Source: Sinohyriopsis cumingii (lineage: Eukaryota; Mollusca; Bivalvia; Unionida; Unionidae). From it: 64,000 bases of DNA. The stretch lies in the NCBI GenBank assembly GCA_028554795.2, contig JAPYKE020000259.1:1-64000 (forward strand). The letters run 5' to 3'. The position numbers were made by a program, and so were the translations under genes. Shown piece after piece: positions 12,901-26,200 of this stretch (the stretch's first letter is position 1; each line of letters starts with the position of its first letter). The notes beneath the pieces are model-generated. The model made no database searches. It saw nothing but the letters and a program-made list of their open reading frames with translations, and was not told the origin of the DNA.

Positions 12901-14512
12901 TATCATAAAATTGGATTTAAAATATAAATCATTGTTGTGGACTTAGTTGATTTTTTAAAAACAAATTTAAGTTGTTAATTTATTTGTGACATATTCCACT
13001 CAATAATACAGGTCTATTTTACAGATTTTTTTGTTAATTTTCCTATCCATCCATCCATTAAATTTTTCAAAACACAACTCTGACTAGCTGATGATAAGTC
13101 ACCCTTCATACAGATCTGACTTGCAAAATGCACCCCAACTTCTATACTTTGACTAGTGACAAAGAAAAAACTTTTGCAGGCCATTCATGCCAGAGGCAAC
13201 CTACAATAAAGCAGTTAAGGTTGGTACACCTTTAATACAATGTCCCTTTGATTGGGTAACCAATCATTAAGATCAACAGGCATCCAGTAGATATTTACTT
13301 AAATTTTCACAACTATAGAGATATGGTTGTTTTAACTACAAAAGTTAAGTCAATCACATGTTTCTGCCCTATATCATTGGTTGATTTTTATGTTTTCCTC
13401 TCCCGTTTCCTATGTTTTAAAATAAAAAGCCTTAATTTATGCGTACTTTTTTTATAACTGGTACTTTTAACATACATACAGAAAATTAAACTGACTTTAC
13501 AAAAATTTAACTAAATCTAACCAGCTTTGAAACAAAGCATTCTGTCATGAAGGTCATTCATTATTAGGAAAATTATGCTTGTGTGCCATAAAATAGAAAA
13601 ATGTGATTTAAAAAATAGAAAAATCTTGATGCATTTGTTTCTGTAATAAATACTGTCAACTGCAGAAATCACCAAGATTTCTAGCCAACTACTGTTGATT
13701 TGGCTGTAAGGTGATGTCAGGCAGGTGATCAATCAATCAACAGCAAATATGGGCATTTTAGTTAGTTTTGTAGATAGTATTAAAAAATGCATCTATCTGT
13801 TTTAAAGTGCATCTATTTTGCCAGGCCTTCCATGTGAGGAAGATTTTCTTCAATGATGAGAAGAAAGGCTATTTCAAGACAGAGAAGAGGGAGACCACAG
13901 CTAAAAACCCAATGACAGGTGAGACAGATCTAAACAATGTTAAAAGGATTCTGTGCAAAACCTTGAATAATTTTTTACTTTGACTCCTTAAATTTCAAAA
14001 CAGTTGATTTTAGCCATGTCAAGTCCTTTAATTTGTTGAAAAACTACGAGTAAAATACATATCACTTTAAATTGAGAAATTTTGGGTTTTATATGTATTA
14101 TTGAAAAGTAATAAATGAGAGGGGGTATAAAGGTTAGAAGATGGAGTATAGTACTTGGTAATTATTTATTGTTATTTAAGTGTTTCTTCTTGTGTACTGT
14201 ATTTCATGTATTTTTTCGTACCCTTTAATTTTTCATACACAATCCAGTTATCAAAATAATAATTATTTAAATGTATAATAATTATTCGGACATATCACAT
14301 TGTATTTTTCAAAAAAAAATCCATTAAATTATCAGACATATAATTTTTTTACCTAAATTTATGATTGCAAAAAAGATTTTAAAAAATATGGTATTTCATT
14401 TTCTTTTTGCAAAAATTAATAATTAATTGTTAGTGAGAAAATACAATGATGTATAAGCATGGGCAACATAGGACAAGAGGGTCACATGACCCATCCCCAG
14501 GAAATCATACTG

Positions 14513-14555
<43 letters not shown>

Positions 14556-15028
14556 AGAATCATGCAAATCAAGCTGAAAATATGTCACAAGATTCTGTTC
14601 AAAACAAATAGTAAATATTAGCTTTAGTTTCAGACTGCTTGCTATACTAACTCTCCTGGCTGAACCCCCACCAAAAAAGAAATCCTGCAGGCGCCTATAT
14701 GCATAAGCTCTCTTATTGTCATTACAGTATCTACTGGTGTTTATTAATAAATGAACAAAGGACTTCACAGACCATACCTTCAAATATTCTTGTTAATTAG
14801 TTTTCCTTATTAAGTCCGTCACCATAACAAAACACCACATGCATTTTAAAATGAGTTCGGAAGACCTTTGATGTTTTCTTATACAACAAAAATTACATCT
14901 CAGTACATGCTAAAGTGAAGATCACAGATCATTGGTCAGCTAGTCTTATGTTGTCATACAAACATAAATTATAAAATCCCATTCATTTTCTGTCGTAAAT
15001 ATGAAAGTCACTGACTCTGTTAAATCGA

Positions 15029-15103
<75 letters not shown>

Positions 15104-17211
15104 TATCTTTTTGGATATAATTAACATTTTATTGCAAATCTAATCTAAAATATACCCCACTAGTATCTTTATTGGCGAGTTCGAATAACAAGTAATGCAT
15201 ATGATCGCTTGTCCTTATAACATCAGCTGTATGGACAATGGCTTCAAAAGCACATTGACAGATTTTCATTTCCCTACAGAGAGCCTCATTTCCCTACTGG
15301 TAGCCTCACTGATTTTACCTCTTCTGTCGATTCTTGCACTCAGTCTGGTTTAAACTGGAATAACCAAAGCGCCAAGCATGTTTAATTACTGTGTAAATAA
15401 CTGCATGGCCATTTTTCTGCTGTGATAATGTCCATCATAATTAAAACAAGAATGACTTGTTGATTTAGCAGTGTTTATTGATAATGGAAAATAGTAGGGT
15501 CATAATACATGAGGATTATCACTGTCGTCAGGTAACAGTCTTTCTGGGACCCGAGTGGTCTAAAGTGCTCTCCGTTACAGTTCACTGCCATCTCACCTCT
15601 GTCTGCGTGGGTTCGAATCTCGGATTCAGTCTATGTGAGTATGTGAGAATGCTTGCCAGTAGCTTCTCGGGGGTCAGTGGTTCTTTCCAGCGTTTTCCCA
15701 GGCTCTTCCTCCACCATTAATACTGGCTGCCATGTATAGCCTATCGTGTGCTGAAAAATGGCGTAAACCCTACTACAACAATAGCAGCAAGTCTTTTTTC
15801 TTTTTGCAAAAGATGCAAATAAGAACCACCCTGAATAAATACATTCTTTTACACTGACAAAATTTTGTTTATCTCTCTCTCTCACACACGCATGCATGCA
15901 TTAACTAAATCATGATTTCAAGTATTTTTTTTTTTTTGCAATTTGATAATGAGATTATTATTGCTTTAAAAGTACAAGTTGCACTTAATTTCTTGACAGT
16001 GTGGTCTCATATCATTGCATACAGTTTACCAATAAATGATACCCATAATTAATACATGTTCAAACTATCTTAAATCATTTGCCAAGATTACACAACATGA
16101 CAGCTACATATGCTCTAAATGCAGATGAGCTTGTACACTGAGACATAATCCTCTCTCTCAATCTCTCTCTCTTTTGTTCACTAATAACAAAAATCTTTGA
16201 GTACTTTTATTTTTTATTGTAATTAGATTCTTGAATTGAGAGCAGAATGAGACAGAAAATATAGATTTAATTTGTACGATTGTACCGTTAGGTTGTCAAG
16301 TAGCGTGTGTTCCGTAGAACTGGTACTATCCCTTTATTTTCCTTACACCATCAGTACACCAAATGATAATTATTTATTTTATGGCTAATTTTTGACAAAA
16401 ATTCATCAGGACAGTACAAACTGAAAAACAGTAGGATGAATCCACAGAAATAGTCTTTGAATATGTCATGTTTAGAGTCTCCTCAAAGTTCCAGTTTGAT
16501 TTAATATAAGAAAATTTCACATAGAAATGAAAATGATTTGTTGGTAGAAAGTACAACTAATAAAAGGTGGGTTGCAAGTTTAAGTCTTTTCAGCAAGGTA
16601 CTTAACCTCTCCTCAACGTGTCAGATCAGAAAAGTGACAAATCAATACTGCTTTACAAGAATATGAAAGTAATATAATATGCATTACTCTGAGCACCTGA
16701 CCGTGATCACTACAGAATTCTAGTTCACTATCATTCAGTGAAAGCTACAAATATAGACTAGTTGAAGTGAGCACTAAATATAAATAATTTTTCACTATAT
16801 TTTGTGTTTGTATTCTGGTTCTAATCCATATGGATTTAGTTGTAAAAATGTATATTTTTCATATGTGCTCTAACTCTGGAATGTAATAGATTACAGTTTT
16901 TACACCCAAATTACACTTTTTTTGATAGTTATAATAACAATAATTACGCTTATATCTCTGGGGAGGATGGCATGTATTCAGCACACTAATATTTAGTGAT
17001 TTGTAGTGATACATTTAATTTTGATATCAGTGTGAAAAATAGCATTGTATGTATATATAAAAAATTCCTCAGGAAGAACGTTGAAAGAAATTGTTAACTT
17101 AAATTGAAAAATTTACTGTTTCATATTATTTATGGCATGCCTTCGCATTGCCTCCAGCATGTCATAACAGGTGACTAATAGAGTTAACATTCAAATACAG
17201 ATCTTGGAATT

Positions 17212-17243
<32 letters not shown>

Positions 17244-20200
17244 ATTAAACATTTTCCTCTTATATTTAATGGATTTTACCCTTTTCTTTTGTCTTTGTTT
17301 TGTATTTTGGTGATTTTAGTAACATCGTTACATTTTATCTTTGGTATCATACTACATGTTAACTTTTGAAGTCTGAGGATTTGTCTTCCTGATATTTTTG
17401 GCAAGGATTTTGTCTTTGCCATTTTTCCTACCCACTGTACTTGGATGTAAGTAAAGTCCAACTGCAAACTGCACAGATCCAGAGCAGACTGCATATTATG
17501 TGATGTCACATGAGGCTGTATGTTGTTTGCAACTGAATCAACTTTTATAAGTGAGTATAAACATTAGTTTGTCCCTTTATAGCCTGTACTTTGCTGATGT
17601 GCCATTAAATCCTATTACATACATATATAATAGTAATTTTATTTAGCTACCCCTATAAAATTGTAAATTAAATTACTGAATAAAACTAATGATTTTTTCG
17701 TGAGACAGTTCCATTCAATATTTAATGAATCATTTATTTTCCAACAACTTTAAGCCGTGACTCAAAACCTTGTTTACGTTGCAACTGTTATTTCAGATCC
17801 CACTATGATGACAGATATGCTCAAAGGGAATGTGGTCAATGTGCTACCCATGATTGTCATAGGAGGATGGATTAATTGGGCCTTCTCAGGCTTTCTGACA
17901 AGTAATTATAATTTGTCTTGTAAAATAATGTTAGATTGAGCTCAGTTACCTCCTTTCATCAATAGTTGGCATCGGCAGAAAACTTAATTTGTTTTCTTTA
18001 CAGATAATTTTTGTCACTACAATATTTGGTCACCATAACACTTTTTCTTTCTCAGAATTTGAAGTACTATAATGTCAATTATCAATTTAAATTTCATCAT
18101 TCACAAATAAAGAGAGATTTTAAATGACTCCAAAATTTAATTTATCTTTCAGAAATTAAAATTTAAATAATAACAGCAGTTTAGAGATGCCATTCTAAGC
18201 AGAACTGTTATATACTTTTGTTAAGATGAATTTATATCCTTTTTTAAATGCCTTTAATATTGGACAAATGATGTTGATATGCCATCAGATATGAAGATAC
18301 AAACAATACCTTGAAACAATTGCTGTCATGACATGTAATCAACAATAGTGAAATTCCTGTAGAAAACATCCTACTGATTCAGATTTCTTGCTCATGCATT
18401 CGGCTGTCAGCATACATGCCAAGTCTCCCGAATTGTCTGGGAGTCTTTTGATTTTTGACCCCATCTTTTGATCTACTGATTTGCCAACAAGATCTCCCGG
18501 AAATAAAAAAACTGCCAAGCATAGGTATTTCCAGCTAAAACAACATTTAATACACTGTTCACAACTACCGTAATCCGTCAATCAAGTTATTACAATCAGA
18601 ATATTCTCTGCCTTTTCCGTCAATTCGAGAAATAAAGCTCGGATGTAATTCGTTTCCATTGAGAACTATATTCTGAACTACTTTTGTTCACATGGAGCAA
18701 TATGGCAGTGGAAGGAGCCACATCACAATCGGAATATCATCGGCTTTTGCTGTTGTACAGTACGTAGTGCGCTCTGCTGGAGGCGAATTACCAAACACAT
18801 AAAGGGGCCCCGAGTGGCCGAGTGGTCTAAAGCGCTTACCGTTACGGATCACTGCCATCTCACCTCTGTCCGCATCGGTTCGAATCTCGGATTCGGCTAA
18901 TGTGGTTATGTGAGAAAGCTTGCCAGTAGCTTCTCGTGGGTCGGTGGTTCTTTCCGGGATTTTTCCGGGTTCTTCCTCCACCATTAATACTGGTCGCCAT
19001 GTATGGCCTATCTTGTGCTGAAAAGTGGCGTTAAACCGTACAACAACAACAACAACAACAACCAAACACATAAAAATTGATGTATATTCCTACAACTACT
19101 TCCGGAGTTATTTCAAAAATTCTGGTGCCATGTCTAAATGTCCGCTAATGGATTTGATGGAAAATATGCCTTCAAAAAAAATGAAATATGTTTGCAAGTT
19201 TAACAGCGCTTGGATAGGCGAATTTAAATGTGTGAAGCATAGTGAAAAGGGAGAAAGCTTTGCATACTGCACAGCTTGCAACACACATTTGAACATTTCT
19301 AATGGGGGACAAAATGATCTTACAAGGCACTTGAAAGGTATGCAGCACATTGCAAACGAGAAATCGTCACATAATGTGCCTAAAGTAACACAAATGTTTG
19401 CACCAGCATCAGTAGACAGTGTCACTAAAGCTGAGGTTCTGTTTGCTAACTTTGTGGCAGAGCATAATTTACCATTCTTGGTTGCTGATCATTTTAGCGA
19501 GCTGTGTAAGGTTATGTTTCCTGACTCGAAAATTTCTCAGAAATTTCGCTGCAAAAGAACTAAGGTAACAAACATTGTTAACAATGCACTGTGTCCAACG
19601 TATGACAATCAAGTAACTTTACTATGCAAGGAAAACCCTTTCTCAGTGATGATGGATGAGTTTAATGACAGTGGTGATGAAAAGTGTGTAGCAATTCTTG
19701 TAAGGGTGTTTGACAGTGACATTCACAGAGTGACAACCAAATTCCTGGCTATGCCCATTTGCAATATTGGAACTGGTGAAAACCTTTTCAACTGTCTTCA
19801 AGAAGTCTTAACAAACAGACAGATTCCATGGAAGAACCTGGTAGGGTTTAGCAGTGACAATGCAAATGTAATGGCTGGAAAGAAAAATTCTGTCCTCTCC
19901 AGAGTTCGTGAACAGCAACCAAATGTAATTGACCTTGGGTGTATCTGCCATTTGGCCAGTACCTGTACACAGTATGGTTTGAAGAAATTGGCTGTCCCAG
20001 TTGAAGAACTTCTGGTCGACACCTACTATCACTTCACTTATAGTTCCAAGCGTAGAGAGGTGTATAAAGAATTCCTAGAGTTTACTAACACTGAGGAGTA
20101 CAAACTGGTCAAGCATTGTAGCACAAGGTGGCTGTCACTCCAGAAATGCATTGCACGCTTCCTTCAACAGTGGCCAGCTCTTCAGTCATATTTCCAGAGC

Positions 20201-23200
20201 CATGAAGATGCTGAGAAGACAGGGAGTAGAGTGAACAGATCTGTGGAGAACCTTAAAAACCCAGAGATGAAACTGACATACCACTTTCTATACTTCATGG
20301 AACCACTGAATGACTTTAACACCATGTTCCAGGCTGGTGATGCTATGGTGGGATACCTCCATGTGGAGATGGAACGAATTCTACGGAAATTCATGGGAAA
20401 GTTTGTGAAGACGAGTGTTATCACTGCATCAGCCAGCATTACGGACAACTTTATGTCACCAGAAAACCAGCATGACAACTCTTTGTTAGCAGTGGGTATG
20501 GAAGCCAGACGTTTCGTTCACAACAACACAGACGACATTTCTCCAACCCAGCTGAGCTCCATCTTTAGGAGTGTCAGGTCCTTCTATGAGGAAGTCACAG
20601 CAAAGATGCTAGCCGAGTTTCCATTTAATGACCAGATCCTGAAGGCCCTTGGTTACCTGAATCCTGAGAGGAGATTGGAGATTTCAGTAGAAGCTGTTCT
20701 TCAGCTGAGTGACAGACTGGTTACAACAACTGACAGTGTCAACTTGAAGATGAGTTCAGGGACTTTCAGCTCTCCCCAGCCTCAGACCTGCCCAGTTTCA
20801 CTCAGGGAGAAACACCGTTGGTTGTCTTCTGGGTAGACATGAGCAGAGTTTCCATACCCTTGAAGAAACCCAGATTCCCAAATCTAGTGAAGCTCTCTAT
20901 GGCAGCACTCAGCTTGCCACACAGTAATGCAGACCCTGAGCACTGTTTCAGCATGTTGAGGAAGATTCAGACAGACCACCGTGGAAATTTATGTGGAAAA
21001 ACTGTGTCGTCACTAATATCGTGTAAGATAAATGCAAAGTGTGACTGTTTTGAGCTCAGACCTTCAAATGATTTGTGTATCGCTGCAAAAGGAGCTTCTC
21101 TACAAGACTGAAAGACAACCAACACATGTTGAAAAAAAACTAAGTTTGTTTGAGTATTTGAGGTTCCAGTGTGTCATTATTTTTTAACCACAGTGATTCT
21201 TGTGAAGACTTTTAATTTATTTTTATTAAGAAAATAACATATAACAAAATTAATAAAGTTCAGTAACTATTATTCATTATAGTTATTTTACTTTGTTGTG
21301 GTACGATCTGCACTTTCGCACTTAAACTTATGAGAAAAATAGTCGTTACGCTAATCTCCCTGATTTGGACCCAATCTCCCTGATTTTGAACACAAATCTC
21401 CCTGATTTGGTTCCAGAAAACTTGGCATGTATGTGTCAGTATCATAGGTGAGAAATCTCAAGCCTGCTTGGGCCTGTTGATGTCTGCATTTGGCTGTCAG
21501 TATCATAGGTGAGAAATCTCAGCCTGCTTGGGCCTGTTGATATCTGCATTTGGCTTTCAGTATCATAGGTGTGAAATCTCAAGCCTGCTTGGGCCTGTTG
21601 ATATCTGCATTTGGCTGTCAGTATCATACGTGAGAAATCTCAAGCCTGCTTGGGCCTGTTGATGTCTGCATTTGGCTGTCAGTATCATAGGTGAGAAATC
21701 TCAAGCCTGCTTGGGCCTGTTTATATCTGCATTTGGCTGTCAGTGTCATAGGTGAGAAATCTCAGCCTGCTTGGGCCTGTTGATATCTGCATTTGGCTGT
21801 CAGTATCATAGGTGAGAAGAGAAAAACCTTAAGCTGACTGCATAAAATGCTTAACAGAATTTGAGTATATCTGACAGAAAGCATTGTTGCATAGAACTTT
21901 CAATTTTTATTTTACTAATGATACCATTGTGCCACCAAAAAACAGCCACTATTGCGAAAAGTAGAAAAATGTTACATGGCTTCAGAAAAAAAATTGCTTT
22001 AAAGAATTTGACCCAGTGTACATATATGGTTTTTTGACTCATAGAAAGGATGCCAGTCCACTATCAGATATGGTTGCCATTGATAAAAATGGAAAATGTT
22101 TGAAAGCACTCAAGAGGATTTTACCAGATTTTAAAAAAGCATTCTTGCATGAAGGGCTTAAAAGATTGTATAAATAATATCAATCAACAATCAGATATGG
22201 CAGTTGTTTCTGAAGCATGCTTAATAACTTATGATAAAACATTTAAGAAGCTGTTATCAAATTTGTTAGACATTGTCCTAGCATTAATGCTTGCCAGATT
22301 TATACAAAGAATCAAATATGACGAATGTTACTAAAAGTATAAAAACATTCACACAACTTAATCTCAGAAGTTTTAAACTAATCAACTTTGACACAGAGCA
22401 TTGTGACCTAGGGTGTTTCAGTGTTTGATGAATGATGGTCATGAGCCATCAAGTATAGATGGAGATAAAAAAAAAAATTGTTTTCATAACACACAGTCAA
22501 GAACATTGGAAAGAAATTCAAGAGAAAGTTTTCCTCACAGCTATTAGGCAGATGTTAATGATTTCAGACCTGTTGTGCCTCTTGTTAATGAACTGAGATT
22601 ACAACATTTAACCTTATAAAAGGAACTGGTGAAGTTATTCTTTTGAATGTAATTATTAATGTCATTTCAGATTATTGTATCAGAAGTCAAATGTATTTTG
22701 CGGAGAACCACACAGTATGGTTGTATTATGTAGAAATAGTAATATGCAATACAGCTGTATGATGTAGAAAAGAAGAGAAATATGCTATACACCTGTTTTA
22801 TGTGGAGATGGATAGAAATGTGCAATACATCTGTATTGTGTAGAAATGGAAATAAATTTACAGTTCAGCTGTAATAGGTAGAAATGTGCAATATAGGTGT
22901 GTTGTGTAGAAATGGGGGGAAATGTACAATACAGCAGTTTTTATGTAGAAATATAAATATGCAGTACCTCTGTATTGTGTAGAAATGGGTAGAAACATGC
23001 AGTTCACCTGTAATGGGTAGAAATGTGCAATATAGCTGTTATGTAGAAATGGTGAGAAATGCACAATACATGTGTTTTATGCAGAAAGAGAAATATGCAA
23101 TGTAGATATTGTATTAAAAAAGGAGAGAAATGTGCAATACAGCTGTATTATTTAGAGATGGGTAGAAATATGCAATACATCTGTATTGTGTAGAAATGGA

Positions 23201-26200
23201 GATAAATGTGCAGTTCAGCTGTAATGGGTAGAAATGTGCAATACAGCTGTGTTGTCTAGAAATGGAGATGCATGCAATACAGCTGCATTATGTAGAAATG
23301 GGGAGAAATGTTCAATACAGCAGTATTATGTAAAAATGGGGAGACTCATTCTGAATGTTTTATTTTGCAGCAAAAGTTCCATTTCCATTGACACTGCGAT
23401 TCAAACCAATGCTACAAAGAGGAATTGAACTTGTTTCCCTAGATGCCTCTTGGTATGTTTAATTTTTAGAGACAATATATTTGCCAATTTCTTTGCACAC
23501 TAGATACTTTATGCTGTTATCATTCATGATTTAGCAAATGAAATTATAGGTGTAGTAATTTAAATCCATTGTGTGATTTTAATATTGAATGTATGTGCAA
23601 TATTACATCTGTGTGTCTCACATAGAACATGATAGTTAAGACCAAAAGTAACTTGGATCACAATGTACCAAGCCTTTTTTATTTGTGTGCTTATTTTGGA
23701 CTTGGATTAATGTAAACAACTTCCATGTTTGTGGCACAGTAGCTGTTTACTCTTAAAAATACGGTTTATCTCACTAATAATAGTAGTGACTGCTCCAGTG
23801 ACCTAGTTGTTAGAGCATTTTTATTGATGCATTTTTCATATTTCAGGGTTAGCTCAGCATCCTGGTATTTCCTGAATGTATTTGGTCTCAGAAGCATGTA
23901 TACACTGATTCTAGGGGCAGATAATGGTAAGAGATGTTTAGGCTGGGTTTTTTCTTCATTTGAAGAATCTTCCAACATTAGAATTCTTTCACTTCTAAAA
24001 CTAATATCCACTTATGTTAAGTAAAAGTAATATCCATTTTCCTACAATGAATATAATATCCAATTTCCTACAATGAACATAATATCCATTTTCCTACAAT
24101 GAACATAATATCCACTGACCTAAAGTAAATATAATATCTACTGACCTAAAGTAAATGTAATATCAACTTACCTGAAGTAAAAGTAATATCAACTTACCCA
24201 AAGTGAAAGTAATATCCACTTTCCTAAAGTAAATATATTCACTTATCTTAAGTAAATGTAATGTCCACTTACCTACAGTGGAAGTAATATCCACTTGTCT
24301 AAAGTTAAAGTAATATCCATATGATTATTCCATGCAATATTAGTTTGAATAGGGACAGTTTTTATATTGCACTAAATTGAAATGTTATTGTTTGAACTGA
24401 TGCCTATTATGTCAATAACTGGTTTCAATTGCTTGATTACCATCGTTCAGTAATACATGTTATGTACTTTCTGGAGCTGGGGCCCCAGGTGGCTGAGTAC
24501 TTACCTTTACCAGTCGCTGCCATCTCACCTTTGTCCACATAGGTTAGAGTCTTCAGCTCAACCAGTGTGGGTATGTGAGAAAGCTGCTAGTAGCTTCCCT
24601 TGGGTAGTTGGTTCTTATTGCGTTCTTACCTTGTTCCTCCACCAAGTATACTGACCACCATGTATAGCCTCTCTTGAGCTGAGAAATGGCTTTAAACTCA
24701 AAACAAGTTTCTGGAGTTATCTCCCTTATACAGTGGTTTCCCCCTAATGAGATGCCCTTTTGATCAGTGGGCACCTGGACCGACAACAGAAAAGTATTAC
24801 TTTATTTATAGATATTAACTTAAGAAATGTTGAAAATAGAAATGAAGTTTGAAAAACATCAATGTGTATGGAAATATTTTAGTTTAAATAATTGAAAATC
24901 AAGTATTTGTACCATCTGTTCAGTACAACCTTATTGCAGAAGTAAAATGTATAAATTGCATGAAGGCATAAGAGGTAAGTTTGTGTTCACTGCAGTACTA
25001 AATAGACTAGGTAAGAATGTTGTTCTAGTGAAATATTTTCATAAAATAAAAATTTAGCCATACTAGATCTCAGGTTATGTTTGCTTTTAATTCAGCTGTG
25101 ACTTTTTCTTACCAAACGAGGACTTACGTTTGAGACAATATCCAACCCAAATGCAGAGATGCCAACCCACATGAATTTCCATAATTTAAAAAAATTTCAC
25201 CCGGTATGGATGTATTGCAAATTATATAAAATTTACAAATTTTTAGAAATGGTTAAGCTAGCTTTATGTAGGTTATAACTGTACCAATAGATATCATCTT
25301 TAATGCATATTTTACACAGAGAATTAGACAAAAGTTGTCTGTGTATTGCTTCAGCCTTAAACACAGTCCATGTTGTATGACAATGTGTTCAATCAAGATA
25401 ACTATAATGTTGGCTTAAGTGCTGTTTGAAATTATAGTGACTGATCTCTGTAAGAACACTCACTCAGACTGAGCCATATATCAAGCTGATCCAATCTTGG
25501 TCACTGTCCACGTTTATAATGCTGCATCAGATTGGCTACTTGTGTTTGTTAACCAATCATGTATTCATCCTTTTCTGATGTGTGTGATGGAGCAAATATT
25601 TATAATAGCCACAGGCATAAAGGATCTGAGCAATCTTCAAATGTTCTAGTGGTTTTCAAGATAAGTTACCTAACAGTGATGATGCATTTTGGATTCTGAG
25701 TGGTCAGACTCAGGCAAAACAAGCTAACGAGCTCTTTAAACATTCATAATAGGGTACACTTTGAATGGACATCTAGTGTCACAAAGAGGTGATTCATTAA
25801 AATAGTGCAAGTTATGTGACTGTGACCTTTACATCAGCCACCAAGGAAGATATGACATGGAAATCCTTCTATTTATCTTATTTCTGTAAAATTTGTCAGT
25901 TGGTCGTATTTTGCTTAAGATGTGAGATCAGTTAGATTTGATTATGTTAACTTCAGTAGATCTTATCAGCTTTCACATACTGAGAGCTCAAATGTTGAAA
26001 CACGCCTATGAGTGGATGTATCCTTAGCTCCAGCTAAAATACAAAATGTACCAGTCCTAATGATATAATTTCTGACAAAAATAACCACCACTCTGCTATT
26101 TGGAGTTACCTCAGATATTAATTGGTGTTGGTTGCTGTATAAATATTTACATCGTTATAAATTGCAGATTTTTTCTGTATTGTCATTCAGGAATAATTTC

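Larger units (their letters stand above)
18411..21433 (+). mobile_element. hAT-like transposon in EMC3 intron 4
   Basis: Terminal inverted repeats CATACATGCCAAGT (18411-18424, and reverse complement at 21420-21433), followed by subterminal motifs of the CTCCCG/CTCCCTGATT type (two at the left, three at the right). The hexamer TGTCAG flanks both ends (18405-18410, 21434-21439). hAT elements normally make 8-bp TSDs, so the match is incomplete or decayed. The interior carries a BED-hAT transposase gene with one frameshift and a younger SINE. It lies in the same orientation as EMC3. Confidence 0.85.

Noticed and set aside
19025..19129. N-terminal extension of the hAT transposase frame (poly-Thr)
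   Set aside because: It is encoded by the SINE CAA tail, starts at GTG, and lies inside a SINE with a clear TSD. The ATG at 19130 is the better start.
21434..21817. CRISPR-like array
   Set aside because: The units are directly adjacent with no unique spacers and lie in a eukaryotic intron; it is a minisatellite.
25153..25175. Solo hAT-like terminus (CAGAGATGCCAACC)
   Set aside because: No matching inverted copy was found nearby; one short match is not enough.
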